Shown here one piece after another: positions 1 through 4,834 of a stretch of DNA of 5,186 nucleotides. The notes beneath the pieces were generated by a model that ran no database searches, was not told the DNA's origin, and saw only the letters and a program-made list of their open reading frames with translations. The stretch covers positions 1 through 5,186 of the forward strand of contig CAZLKS010000048.1 of the NCBI GenBank assembly GCA_964560145.1. Reading direction: 5' to 3'. Numbering within the stretch: position 1 is the stretch's first letter; every line of letters begins with the position of its first letter. The position numbers and the translations under genes are program-made. The DNA comes from JAHFLF01 sp964560145. Lineage in GTDB: Bacteria; Patescibacteriota; Minisyncoccia; UBA6257; 1-14-0-10-44-23.

Positions 1-20
1 CGAGTCCGGCCATCCGCGCA
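1..20. repeat. 20-bp direct repeat, copy 1
   Basis: These 20 bases recur exactly at 112-131, a period of 111 bp. The copy begins at the window edge, so the repeat may extend further left. After the repeat the sequences diverge (TCAAG here, an A-run after copy 2). The segment between the copies is non-coding and rich in hairpins. The nature of the repeat is unknown. Confidence 0.8.
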
Positions 21-50
21 TCAAGTAGTAGACTCTCACCGGTTCCCGGT

Positions 51-79
51 TGTCGCGAGTACGCGACACTTCGTTTTGT
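51..79 (+). terminator. Probable intrinsic terminator of an upstream gene
   Basis: A perfect 7-bp, GC-rich stem (51-57 with 62-68, loop AGTA) is followed by the T-rich tail CTTCGTTTTGT. A second small hairpin sits directly upstream (ACCGG 38-42 with CCGGT 46-50). The arrangement fits termination of a plus-strand transcript entering from the left. The tail is interrupted by C and G, so the call is moderate. Confidence 0.5.
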
Positions 80-107
80 TGCTGCTCAAGTTCTCGCAGA
101 CAAAACG
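72..107. other. Long imperfect hairpin
   Basis: CGTTTTGT (72-79) pairs with ACAAAACG (100-107). The stem continues as CTGC (82-85) with GCAG (96-99), across a 2-nt bulge at 80-81 and around a 10-nt loop. It overlaps the T-tail of the 51-68 hairpin, so the two structures would compete in RNA. It lies between the two 20-bp repeats. Function is unknown. Confidence 0.55.
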
Positions 108-111
108 GGCG

Positions 112-131
112 CGAGTCCGGCCATCCGCGCA
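112..131. repeat. 20-bp direct repeat, copy 2
   Basis: This is an exact match to positions 1-20. It can fold into a weak hairpin with the bases just upstream: GCGCG at 109-113 pairs with CGCGC at 126-130. A run of seven A residues follows. It lies about 30 bp upstream of the putative promoter of the gene at 234. Confidence 0.8.
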
Positions 132-163
132 AAAAAATTGAATCCTCAGTGCTCAGTATTTTG

Positions 164-191
164 TTGCACAACTGAGTCAGTTTGCTATACG
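164..191 (+). promoter_or_regulatory. Putative promoter of the gene at 234
   Basis: A -35-like TTGCAC (164-169), a 16-bp spacer and a -10-like TATACG (186-191) preceded by TG at 183-184 (extended -10) would start transcription near 198, leaving a leader of about 36 nt. CTCAGT occurs at 145-150 and 152-157, and its inverted form ACTGAG at 171-176. These copies straddle the -35 and could form an operator. The motif match is imperfect. Confidence 0.4.
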
Positions 192-233
192 ATATCTTCA
201 GTCCCATCCGCACGCTCATCCACGGAGGTCGTC

Positions 234-614
234 ATGGCGACAACTCAAACTCGAACGTTTGGGCAGTTCTTCGATGCACTTTACCAGGTGGTGAAGCAGG
301 AACGCATCTTCTATGCCGACCTGCACATGGAGGAATGGGCGAAACAGTATCCCAACTTGGACAATGTTCGCAGAGCCGCATTGTCACCAGTGCTCTTCCG
401 GAGTTTCGCAAATGCACAAGCCGACGAATTCGCTGCCCTCCTGACAGGAACATACACCGAACATGCCTACATGAATCGTAGGGCTGCTGGGCACAGATTC
501 ATGCGAGCCATCGCCCGACTCGGACGAGAGTTCGGACTTCCGGACGAACTCTGCGGTGCATTCGACGTGCCGCTCTCGCCTGGCGAAGCCATCCAGTTCG
601 GCAGACGAACGTGA
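234..614 (+). CDS. Orphan small protein, 126 aa
   Basis: I do not recognise this family. The ATG at 234 is chosen because GGAGG at 224-228 lies 5 nt upstream, an ideal Shine-Dalgarno. An in-frame TTG at 138 would add 32 residues of unlikely composition and would run through the putative promoter. The 126-residue product looks cytoplasmic and largely helical, with no signal peptide or membrane segment. Notable stretches are an aromatic N-terminal helix (FGQFFDALYQVV, residues 9-20), a central Ala-rich segment (FRSFANAQADEFAALL) and a basic helix near RRAAGHRFMRAIARLGREF. The basic helix could contact nucleic acid, but no defined DNA-binding motif is visible. It has its own promoter and terminator, so it appears monocistronic. 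The Shine-Dalgarno and coherent composition support a real gene; function is unknown. Confidence 0.7.
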   Translation: MATTQTRTFGQFFDALYQVVKQERIFYADLHMEEWAKQYPNLDNVRRAALSPVLFRSFANAQADEFAALLTGTYTEHAYMNRRAAGHRFMRAIARLGREFGLPDELCGAFDVPLSPGEAIQFGRRT

Positions 615-633
615 CGAAGTAGCACGTGGATAC

Positions 634-655
634 GTCGCGGTCACCCGACCGCGAC
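634..655 (+). terminator. GC-rich hairpin after the gene at 234
   Basis: A perfect 9-bp stem (634-642 with 647-655, loop ACCC) lies 20 nt after the stop codon. The tail CTCTGTCC is only weakly T-rich, so alone it would be a poor intrinsic terminator. It may protect the 3' end or act with the stronger hairpin that follows. Confidence 0.5.
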
Positions 656-664
656 CTCTGTCCA

Positions 665-716
665 CTCACCCAAAACCGGTAATTTGATTAGTTGTTTTGG
701 GTGAGATTTTTCTCTT
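665..716 (+). terminator. Intrinsic terminator
   Basis: A perfect 12-bp stem (665-676 with 694-705) carries a nested 4-bp stem in its 17-nt loop (TAAT 680-683 with ATTA 687-690). It is followed by ATTTTTCTCTT. This is a convincing rho-independent terminator for the 234-614 gene. Its T-tail ends only 6 nt before the TGATATACT promoter element of the next gene, so it also insulates that promoter. Confidence 0.8.
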
Positions 717-720
717 GAAG

Positions 721-729
721 TGATATACT
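721..729 (+). promoter_or_regulatory. Extended -10 promoter of the gene at 737
   Basis: TGATATACT is an extended -10 (TGn plus TATACT at 724-729, five of six matches to TATAAT). No good -35 is visible at the right distance; upstream is the terminator hairpin. Initiation about 7 nt downstream falls at 736-737, directly on the ATG. Confidence 0.5.
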
Positions 730-736
730 TTTGTAT

Positions 737-1033
737 ATGTCTACCATCGATCGCCACCCATTCGTCCCACCCAAGAAGCCGATTTCTCACGAGCCCTTTA
801 GTAACCTTGAGTACCAGCCAGTGCACACGCTCCAAGAACTAGGATGGGAGGTCATGGGTACTGTTTCGGTGGATTCTCATGAGACCGATATTTTACTAGA
901 GCACGCTCGCGAATCAACACCCGAAAAACTTTTTGATGGACCGATACTTGCCGTTGGTCCCGACGGCCGTTATTACTGCATGAGAAAAAAGAAGGCGAAC
1001 TTTGCATCTTATCGTCAGCGCACCGACAACTAA
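737..1033 (+). CDS. Orphan small protein, 98 aa, probably leaderless
   Basis: I do not recognise this family. The ATG at 737 is preferred over the in-frame TTG at 731 because the extended -10 at 721-729 places the transcript start at about 736-737, so the TTG would not be transcribed. No Shine-Dalgarno precedes either codon. The 98-residue product begins MSTIDRHPFVPPKKPISHEPF, is rich in Pro and His at the N-terminus, and has a mixed alpha/beta look further on. Segment LGWEVMGTVSV suggests one strand, and a segment near ILAVGPDGRYYCMRKKK suggests a second hairpin with a basic end. It has no signal peptide or membrane helix. It is flanked by terminators on both sides and is thus monocistronic. 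A clean frame, plausible composition and a dedicated promoter support a real gene. Confidence 0.6.
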   Translation: MSTIDRHPFVPPKKPISHEPFSNLEYQPVHTLQELGWEVMGTVSVDSHETDILLEHARESTPEKLFDGPILAVGPDGRYYCMRKKKANFASYRQRTDN

Positions 1034-1062
1034 CAATCAATTTGTTTCATAATCAAAATCGA

Positions 1063-1090
1063 ACGCCCCGCAAATCACTCTGCGGGGCGT
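1063..1090. terminator. Shared terminator between convergent genes
   Basis: A 9-bp stem (ACGCCCCGC 1063-1071 with GCGGGGCGT 1082-1090, loop of 10 nt) lies between the stop of the plus-strand gene at 1033 and the stop of the minus-strand gene at 1103. Read on the minus strand it is followed by TCGATTTTGATTAT, a good T-rich tail. On the plus strand the tail GTGGCGTTTGG is weak. It therefore works best for the minus-strand gene but may be bidirectional. Confidence 0.75.
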
Positions 1091-1102
1091 GTGGCGTTTG
1101 GG

Positions 1103-1915
1103 CTACTGCTCGTGCTGCAGCTTCTGCAAAGCAGAGATCTCTTCGTTGGTCATACCGAGACGAAGACCGTAGTGCCCGAGAAGTCGCTTGATTTCACGGA
1201 GACTGGCTCCAGCGAAATTGTACTGCGAAAGCAGCTGTTCCTCGGTGAGCTGCGCCAGCTGGCCGAGAGTCTCTGCGCCTGCACGGCGAGCTCCTGTGAA
1301 TGCCCTGCTGCCGAGACCAAGTCCGGAGAAGGACTCGTTCAAGACGCTCGTAACCGATGCTCGGACCGCCTGGGGCGTTCCGTACTCGATTTCGCGAACC
1401 TGCTCTGGCGTCATGCCGAGCCGAAGACCGTAGAGGTCAAGAGCCGTCTGCACTTCGGAGAGGCAGGTCTCGCCGAAGTTCCTGATCGCCAGGAGGTCAT
1501 CGCAGGTCTTGAGTACTAGCTCGCGAACCGTGTCGATTTGTTCCTCACGGAAGCAATTCGCCACCCGTGTCGAGAAATTGAGCTTGCGGATTCCTTCCGC
1601 AAGCAGCACCTTGGGGTCGCCAGCGGCAGACCGACGAAGCACAACAACAGGATCCTCGACGCTTGCCTCGGTTAGCAGAACCTCAAGGACCTCATGGGCG
1701 ACGCGAGATGCGACGGACCGCAACCTTGCGGTGTCGATTAGCCGGAGGTTGCCCTTCCGGAAGCGTTCGCCTCGATCGTTGAATGTTCGCAGGCAGGCAA
1801 TCAGGGCGAGAACATCCTCCCTCTTGCGTCGCCGACCGCCGTCAATCAGCAGCACGGCCTTCGCACACTCCGCCTGGAGCTCGCGAATCAATTCATCGGC
1901 CTTATACAGCGGCAT
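1103..1915 (-). CDS. Tandem RNA polymerase alpha-CTD-like protein
   Basis: This 270-residue protein carries two copies of the RNA polymerase alpha C-terminal domain (RNA_pol_A_CTD, a helix-hairpin-helix-like fold that binds UP-element DNA and activators). Copy 1 spans about 109-168 and copy 2 about 196-255; both end in GLRLGMT followed by an acidic helix. Aligned to E. coli RpoA, copy 1 keeps the equivalents of R265, N268, C269, N294, G296 and E302 (R117, N120, C121, N146, G148, E154). Copy 2 keeps R265, N294, S299 and E302 (R204, N233, S238, E241). The first ~108 residues are helical and basic (GGRRRKRED at 26-34) and do not resemble the ~235-residue alpha-NTD that builds polymerase, so this is not RpoA itself. 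The start is supported by GGAAGG (complement of 1921-1926) 5 nt upstream. A role in transcription through UP-like DNA or polymerase contacts is inferred; other HhH DNA-binding roles are possible. Confidence 0.85.
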   Translation of the reverse strand: MPLYKADELIRELQAECAKAVLLIDGGRRRKREDVLALIACLRTFNDRGERFRKGNLRLIDTARLRSVASRVAHEVLEVLLTEASVEDPVVVLRRSAAGDPKVLLAEGIRKLNFSTRVANCFREEQIDTVRELVLKTCDDLLAIRNFGETCLSEVQTALDLYGLRLGMTPEQVREIEYGTPQAVRASVTSVLNESFSGLGLGSRAFTGARRAGAETLGQLAQLTEEQLLSQYNFAGASLREIKRLLGHYGLRLGMTNEEISALQKLQHEQ

Positions 1916-1957
1916 CGCACCCTTCCTTCCCCAGTTTTGGGTTTACGTACTCGCATT

Positions 1958-1985
1958 ACAATACAACCTTTGCGGTTTTAGTCAA
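1958..1985 (-). promoter_or_regulatory. Promoter of the alpha-CTD gene
   Basis: On the minus strand, TTGACT (complement of 1980-1985), a 16-bp spacer and TATTGT (complement of 1958-1963) predict a start near 1951 and a leader of about 35 nt. The leader contains a small palindrome, CCCAGTTTTGGG at 1930-1941, just upstream of the Shine-Dalgarno. That palindrome could be an operator or a hairpin. Confidence 0.55.
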
Positions 1986-1993
1986 ATTTCCCC

Positions 1994-2043
1994 AAGAAAA
2001 AAAATTATCTACATTGACAGGGTGACGGAGGGAGGCATACACT
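1994..2043 (+). promoter_or_regulatory. Promoter of the B12 riboswitch operon
   Basis: A perfect -35 TTGACA (2014-2019) is followed after 18 bp by TACACT (2038-2043), predicting a start near 2050, about 10 nt before the aptamer. An A-tract (eight A residues at 1997-2004, then TTAT) occupies about -53 to -42, the usual place for an UP element bound by alpha-CTD. The divergent alpha-CTD gene starts its own transcript about 100 bp away. Confidence 0.65.
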
Positions 2044-2059
2044 GACGATACTTTGAAAT

Positions 2060-2270
2060 AGTGAATGATGTTGCGTTGGGGAAGTCCGGTGACCAGCCTT
2101 CGCTAAAGCTTCGGCATGGTAAGCCCGCCTATATTGATTGGGCTTGGTGAGCCTACTTACGTTTTAGCAAGGTTAGGAATTCCGGCACAGTACCGCTACG
2201 GTGATTGTTCTGAGCTCGAAGCTACTTCGGCAAGCTTGGGACAAGAGTCCGATTACCACGCCGCATTACT
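2060..2270 (+). promoter_or_regulatory. Cobalamin (B12) riboswitch aptamer
   Basis: The conserved core of the cobalamin riboswitch (Rfam Cobalamin family) can be read in order. GGGGAA (2078-2083) is followed by CCGGTGA (2086-2092), then AATTCCGG (2178-2185), then CACAGTACCGCTACGGTGA (2186-2204 region), and finally the B12 box AGTCCGATTACCACGCC (2246-2262; family pattern AGTCAGGATACCTGCC). Supporting pairings are P1 (AGT-g-AATG 2060-2067 with CATTACT 2264-2270) and P2 (GCGT-t-GG 2073-2079 with CCACGC 2256-2261). A peripheral arm of about 2206-2244 includes GAAG/CTTC (2218-2221 with 2225-2228). The loop between CCGGTGA and AATTCCGG is enlarged by about 85 nt. Adenosyl- or another cobalamin is the expected ligand. 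Which form it prefers cannot be told from sequence by eye. Confidence 0.85.
2093..2119 (+). repeat. Hairpin insert in the riboswitch carrying the downstream repeat core
   Basis: This is the first of three hairpins inserted in the aptamer. CCA-GCC (2093-2098) pairs with GGC-a-TGG (2113-2119). Its loop region, 2098-2110, is the exact reverse complement of 13 bases found in both 43-bp repeats downstream (2385-2397 and 2432-2444). Two further hairpins follow: AAGCCC/GGGCTT (2121-2126 with 2140-2145) and CCTA/TAGG (2152-2155 with 2174-2177). Confidence 0.55.
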
Positions 2271-2331
2271 CTTTGTCTAAGTCCTCGAGTAAAGGATAAA
2301 AGGCATTACTTGGCTTCGTCTCCAACTAGTG

Positions 2332-2362
2332 TCCCACTCCCCTCGAGTGGGAATTTTGTTTT
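2332..2362 (+). terminator. Riboswitch expression-platform terminator
   Basis: A perfect 8-bp stem (TCCCACTC 2332-2339 with GAGTGGGA 2345-2352, loop CCCTC) is followed by ATTTTGTTTT. It lies 62 nt after the aptamer and before any gene, the standard position for premature termination. CTCGAG at 2284-2289 is complementary to CTCGAG at 2342-2347 inside the terminator and could form a competing antiterminator. TTACTC (2266-2271), which overlaps the 3' side of P1, can pair with GAGTAA (2287-2292). These mutually exclusive pairings offer a switch; the polarity is not proven, though B12 riboswitches usually turn genes off. Confidence 0.8.
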
Positions 2363-2404
2363 GCGGAGCAAAACAACCCTGCGTAGCTTTAGCGAAGCAT
2401 GGGT
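2362..2404. repeat. 43-bp tandem repeat, copy 1
   Basis: This copy is identical to 2409-2451, with a 4-nt spacer (period 47). Each unit contains GCAAAACAA followed by a near-palindrome running from CCCTGC to GCATGGG around TTTA. In copy 1, GCAAAACAA (2368-2376) is complementary to TTGTTTTGC at 2356-2364, forming a 9-bp hairpin with loop GGA that consumes the terminator T-tract. It is probably a dispersed intergenic palindromic repeat. Confidence 0.85.
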
Positions 2405-2408
2405 AACC

Positions 2409-2451
2409 TGCGGAGCAAAACAACCCTGCGTAGCTTTAGCGAAGCATGGGT
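2409..2451. repeat. 43-bp tandem repeat, copy 2
   Basis: This is an exact second copy of 2362-2404. Its end supplies an ATG at 2446 that is in frame with the downstream gene and would add 10 residues. The better start is 2476, outside the repeat. The unit ends 24 nt before that ATG, so the repeats form most of the leader beyond the terminator. Confidence 0.85.
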
Positions 2452-2475
2452 CATCATTATTTATTTACTAACAAC

Positions 2476-4311
2476 ATGGGATTAAACCCAAAAAAGATAG
2501 CAAGCGGCATACTTGCAATCACGCTCGCCTCTCTCGCATTAACCCCGTTTCTTTCGGCTCGCGGTGATACAAACAAAGCGGTCGAATACATAAAGACAAA
2601 AACAATTGGCAATTGGGGAGCTATGGCTCTCGCCGCAGTCGGCGAAACCGCTGATGTGAGCTCGCTAAAATCAATCGATAGCACCAAGGCGATTGATTAC
2701 GAAGCACCAATCCTGGCACTGACAGCTCAAGGCAAAAATCCTCGAACCTATCCGAATACTGATTACGTCGCCAAGCTCTTAACTTTCTGGGATGGAACGC
2801 AACTTGGCTCGGTTTCTACTTTCAATGATGACATCTTCGGACTGCTAGCGCTTCGGTCAGCGAACGTACCGCAGAGTGATACGGTCATAACTGGAATTAA
2901 GTCATACCTCCTCAGCAACCAAAACGCTGATGGAGGTTGGTCATTTGCCAGCGGAGACGGCTCTGACACCAACACAACGGCTGCGGCAATTATGGCCCTC
3001 GTTGAAGCCGGCTTGTCACCCTCTCACGAAACAGTATCGAAGGCCGTCGACTTCCTAAAGAGTGCGCAGAATACTGACGGTGGTTTTCCGTATGACCCAA
3101 AAAGTCCCTGGGGCACCGACTCCGACGATTCATCTGATGCTTTTGTAATCGCTGCTGCTAATAAGCTTGGACAAGACCCAAAGAGCTGGGTCAAAGATGG
3201 TAAGAATCCCGTCGACCACCTTCTTTCACTGCAAGACTCAACCGGCTTCTTCCGCTATCAAGCAACGAGTGCCGAAGACTCATACGCCGCAACTGCCACC
3301 GCCTACGCGATTATTGCTCTGAGCGGCAAATCGCTGCCGATAAAAATATATACCGCTCCCGCCTCACCACACGTCACCTACCGCATTGCTGGAAAAAACA
3401 CCGATGTTTGCGTCGGTGAAACCAATGCACCAAACCCATTGCAATTACTCAAAGATGTCGCCGCCTCATGCGGTACTGATTACCACATCCAAGAACTCAG
3501 CTTCGGTCCGTATCTTGATCGCATCGGTAGCGATACAGCAACCGGTGATATCGGGTGGATGTACACCGTGAATTCGCTATCGCCAAGCGTTGGTGCTGGT
3601 GATTATGTATTAAAAACAGACGATGAAGTCCTCTGGTACTTTGCCGACTACCGAGATTTGCAAACCCGACTGAGTCTAACCAATACACAGGTTGAAGCCG
3701 GTAGTTCTGCAACCGCCATCGTTGAATCGTTTGATGGCACCAGCTGGAAACCGCTTCCCGCCGCCTCTGTCTATGCGGCGAACACCATAGTGCCAACTGG
3801 CTCAGACGGCAAAGCGGTTCTTACCCTACCAAGCGGAACCTACAAAATATACGCTGCGCAAACTGGTTATGTTCGCAGTCCGGCAAAAACCCTAGTCGTC
3901 GGAACGAAAGTCCAGAATGAGTTCCCGCTCACGGTCACCATTCCCGATTCAGGCAACAGTAGTGGCGGTGGGTCGGCGAACGGCACAAACGGACTATCAT
4001 TCACCCTAACAACACCAACGAGCGAAACTGGCCTTGGCTTTGGCACCCTGCAAGTCGGAGCAGCGCAATCAAAGATGCTTACTATCACCAATCAGAGCAC
4101 CTCACGCATCCACATTGAAGCGCTCGTAACCGGCTCTGATGTTTTCCGCAACTACCTAACTATTAACAACGCACCTTGGCGACTCTTTAGCGACAAGATT
4201 GATGGAACGAGTTCAAAGAATGAAACAGTTGGACTAAGTATTCCCGCCTCATACACTAGTGCCGGACAAAAAACTGGAGCGCTCACCATCTGGGCAACCA
4301 CCGCCAATTAA
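2476..4311 (+). CDS. Secreted transcobalamin-like B12-binding protein
   Basis: The 611-residue product has the architecture of intrinsic factor/transcobalamin. A signal peptide (KK, then hydrophobic 8-28, cleavage near LSA-RG) leads into an alpha6/alpha6 barrel (about 31-287). The barrel has QNADGGW (149-155) and QNTDGGF (198-204), the QxxDGGW signature of the terpenoid cyclase/prenyltransferase-like fold. A DUF4430 beta domain follows (about 290-392) with GWMYTVN (360-366) and DDEVLWYFADY. Two beta-sandwich domains are added, about 393-487 (carboxypeptidase-regulatory/Ig-like, ending GTYKIYAAQTGYVRS) and 506-611, joined by a Gly/Ser/Asn linker. Only two cysteines occur (C312, C332), both in the DUF4430 domain. 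ATG 2476 is chosen because it opens a canonical signal peptide; ATG 2446 lies in a repeat. No Shine-Dalgarno is visible. There is no C-terminal anchor. Cobalamin binding is inferred from the fold plus the upstream B12 riboswitch. Confidence 0.85.
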   Translation: MGLNPKKIASGILAITLASLALTPFLSARGDTNKAVEYIKTKTIGNWGAMALAAVGETADVSSLKSIDSTKAIDYEAPILALTAQGKNPRTYPNTDYVAKLLTFWDGTQLGSVSTFNDDIFGLLALRSANVPQSDTVITGIKSYLLSNQNADGGWSFASGDGSDTNTTAAAIMALVEAGLSPSHETVSKAVDFLKSAQNTDGGFPYDPKSPWGTDSDDSSDAFVIAAANKLGQDPKSWVKDGKNPVDHLLSLQDSTGFFRYQATSAEDSYAATATAYAIIALSGKSLPIKIYTAPASPHVTYRIAGKNTDVCVGETNAPNPLQLLKDVAASCGTDYHIQELSFGPYLDRIGSDTATGDIGWMYTVNSLSPSVGAGDYVLKTDDEVLWYFADYRDLQTRLSLTNTQVEAGSSATAIVESFDGTSWKPLPAASVYAANTIVPTGSDGKAVLTLPSGTYKIYAAQTGYVRSPAKTLVVGTKVQNEFPLTVTIPDSGNSSGGGSANGTNGLSFTLTTPTSETGLGFGTLQVGAAQSKMLTITNQSTSRIHIEALVTGSDVFRNYLTINNAPWRLFSDKIDGTSSKNETVGLSIPASYTSAGQKTGALTIWATTAN

Positions 4312-4315
4312 TCCT

Positions 4316-4834
4316 ATGCAACAGATACTCCTCATCGTTCTTTTGCTCAGCTCCCTAACGTTCTTTACAACTGCAAAAGCAGTTGGCGTTGCGGTCACGC
4401 CCGCCGAAATCGCCATGAAGAGCCGCGTGAACGACTTAACCACCGTTCGACTACTCGTTAAGAATCCATCATCGGACGTCGCCGTTTTCGAGGTATATCC
4501 CGATGAGTTCGCCTCCTTTGTCAAAGCCAACCCTTCAAGCTTCACCCTTGAAAGCCAGACAGAAAAAATGGTAACCATCGAAGTAACTGCACGGGAAGAG
4601 GGACAATTTAGCACGGCACTCTCGGTCGTCGCTCGTCCGCTTGCCAGTAATGCCTTCCAGGCTGGCAGTGGCGTAAAAGTACCGCTGCTCATAACGGCAA
4701 AAACTGCGAGTGGACTCGCAGCGGCAGTAAGTGCACTCAGCACAAGTCCCTGGCTCGGCGTTCTCGCGTTCATTACGCTCCTTGGCTGGGGCGGATACAA
4801 ATGGCGTGCTAAGATACTTAAACCTCGTATATGA
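4316..4834 (+). CDS. Membrane-anchored extracellular beta-sandwich protein
   Basis: This 172-residue protein has a signal peptide (1-22, ending TAKA), a beta-rich extracellular domain (about 23-128), and a C-terminal membrane helix (about 144-163) followed by a basic tail KWRAKILKPRI, so it should be anchored with its domain outside. The domain begins VGVAVTPAEIAMKS and has a TTVRLLVKNPSSDVAVFEV segment. This resembles the PapD/WxL-interacting-protein type of Ig-like sandwich in general form, but I cannot name a family. The ATG at 4316 lies 4 nt after the previous stop; an in-frame GTG at 4259 would hide the signal peptide. Its stop overlaps the next start (ATGA). Translational coupling is likely because no Shine-Dalgarno is seen. 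Position suggests it holds or presents the secreted B12 binder. Confidence 0.8.
   Translation: MQQILLIVLLLSSLTFFTTAKAVGVAVTPAEIAMKSRVNDLTTVRLLVKNPSSDVAVFEVYPDEFASFVKANPSSFTLESQTEKMVTIEVTAREEGQFSTALSVVARPLASNAFQAGSGVKVPLLITAKTASGLAAAVSALSTSPWLGVLAFITLLGWGGYKWRAKILKPRI

Noticed and set aside
138..233. TTG-initiated extension of the first gene by 32 residues
   Set aside because: It overlaps the putative promoter, has an odd Cys/Ser-rich composition, and the ATG at 234 has an ideal Shine-Dalgarno.
1..1033. Integron cassette array (small orphan genes separated by hairpins)
   Set aside because: The hairpins lack the paired GTTRRRY/RYYYAAC core sites of attC, and each gene has its own promoter and terminator.
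1103..1915. Calling the minus-strand gene rpoA
   Set aside because: It lacks the alpha-NTD, has two CTD copies, and is not near ribosomal protein genes in this window.
1946..1954. GCGAGTACG shared between 55-63 and the minus strand at 1954-1946
   Set aside because: A 9-base match with no shared context is likely chance.
1509..2045. Plus-strand open frame of 178 codons opposite the alpha-CTD gene
   Set aside because: Its Ser/Arg/Thr-rich composition is typical of an antisense shadow, it has no ribosome site, and it runs through both divergent promoters.
2362..2451. CRISPR array
   Set aside because: There are only two units with a 4-nt spacer, so there is no spacer-sized gap and no array.
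2399..2485. 28-codon upstream ORF starting in repeat copy 1 and overlapping the start of the B12 binder
   Set aside because: There is no ribosome site, and the ATG arises from the repeat sequence; nothing shows it is translated.
4249..4800. Minus-strand open frame of 183 codons opposite the second operon gene
   Set aside because: It is a shadow of a well-supported secreted protein with signal peptide, membrane helix and operon spacing on the plus strand.
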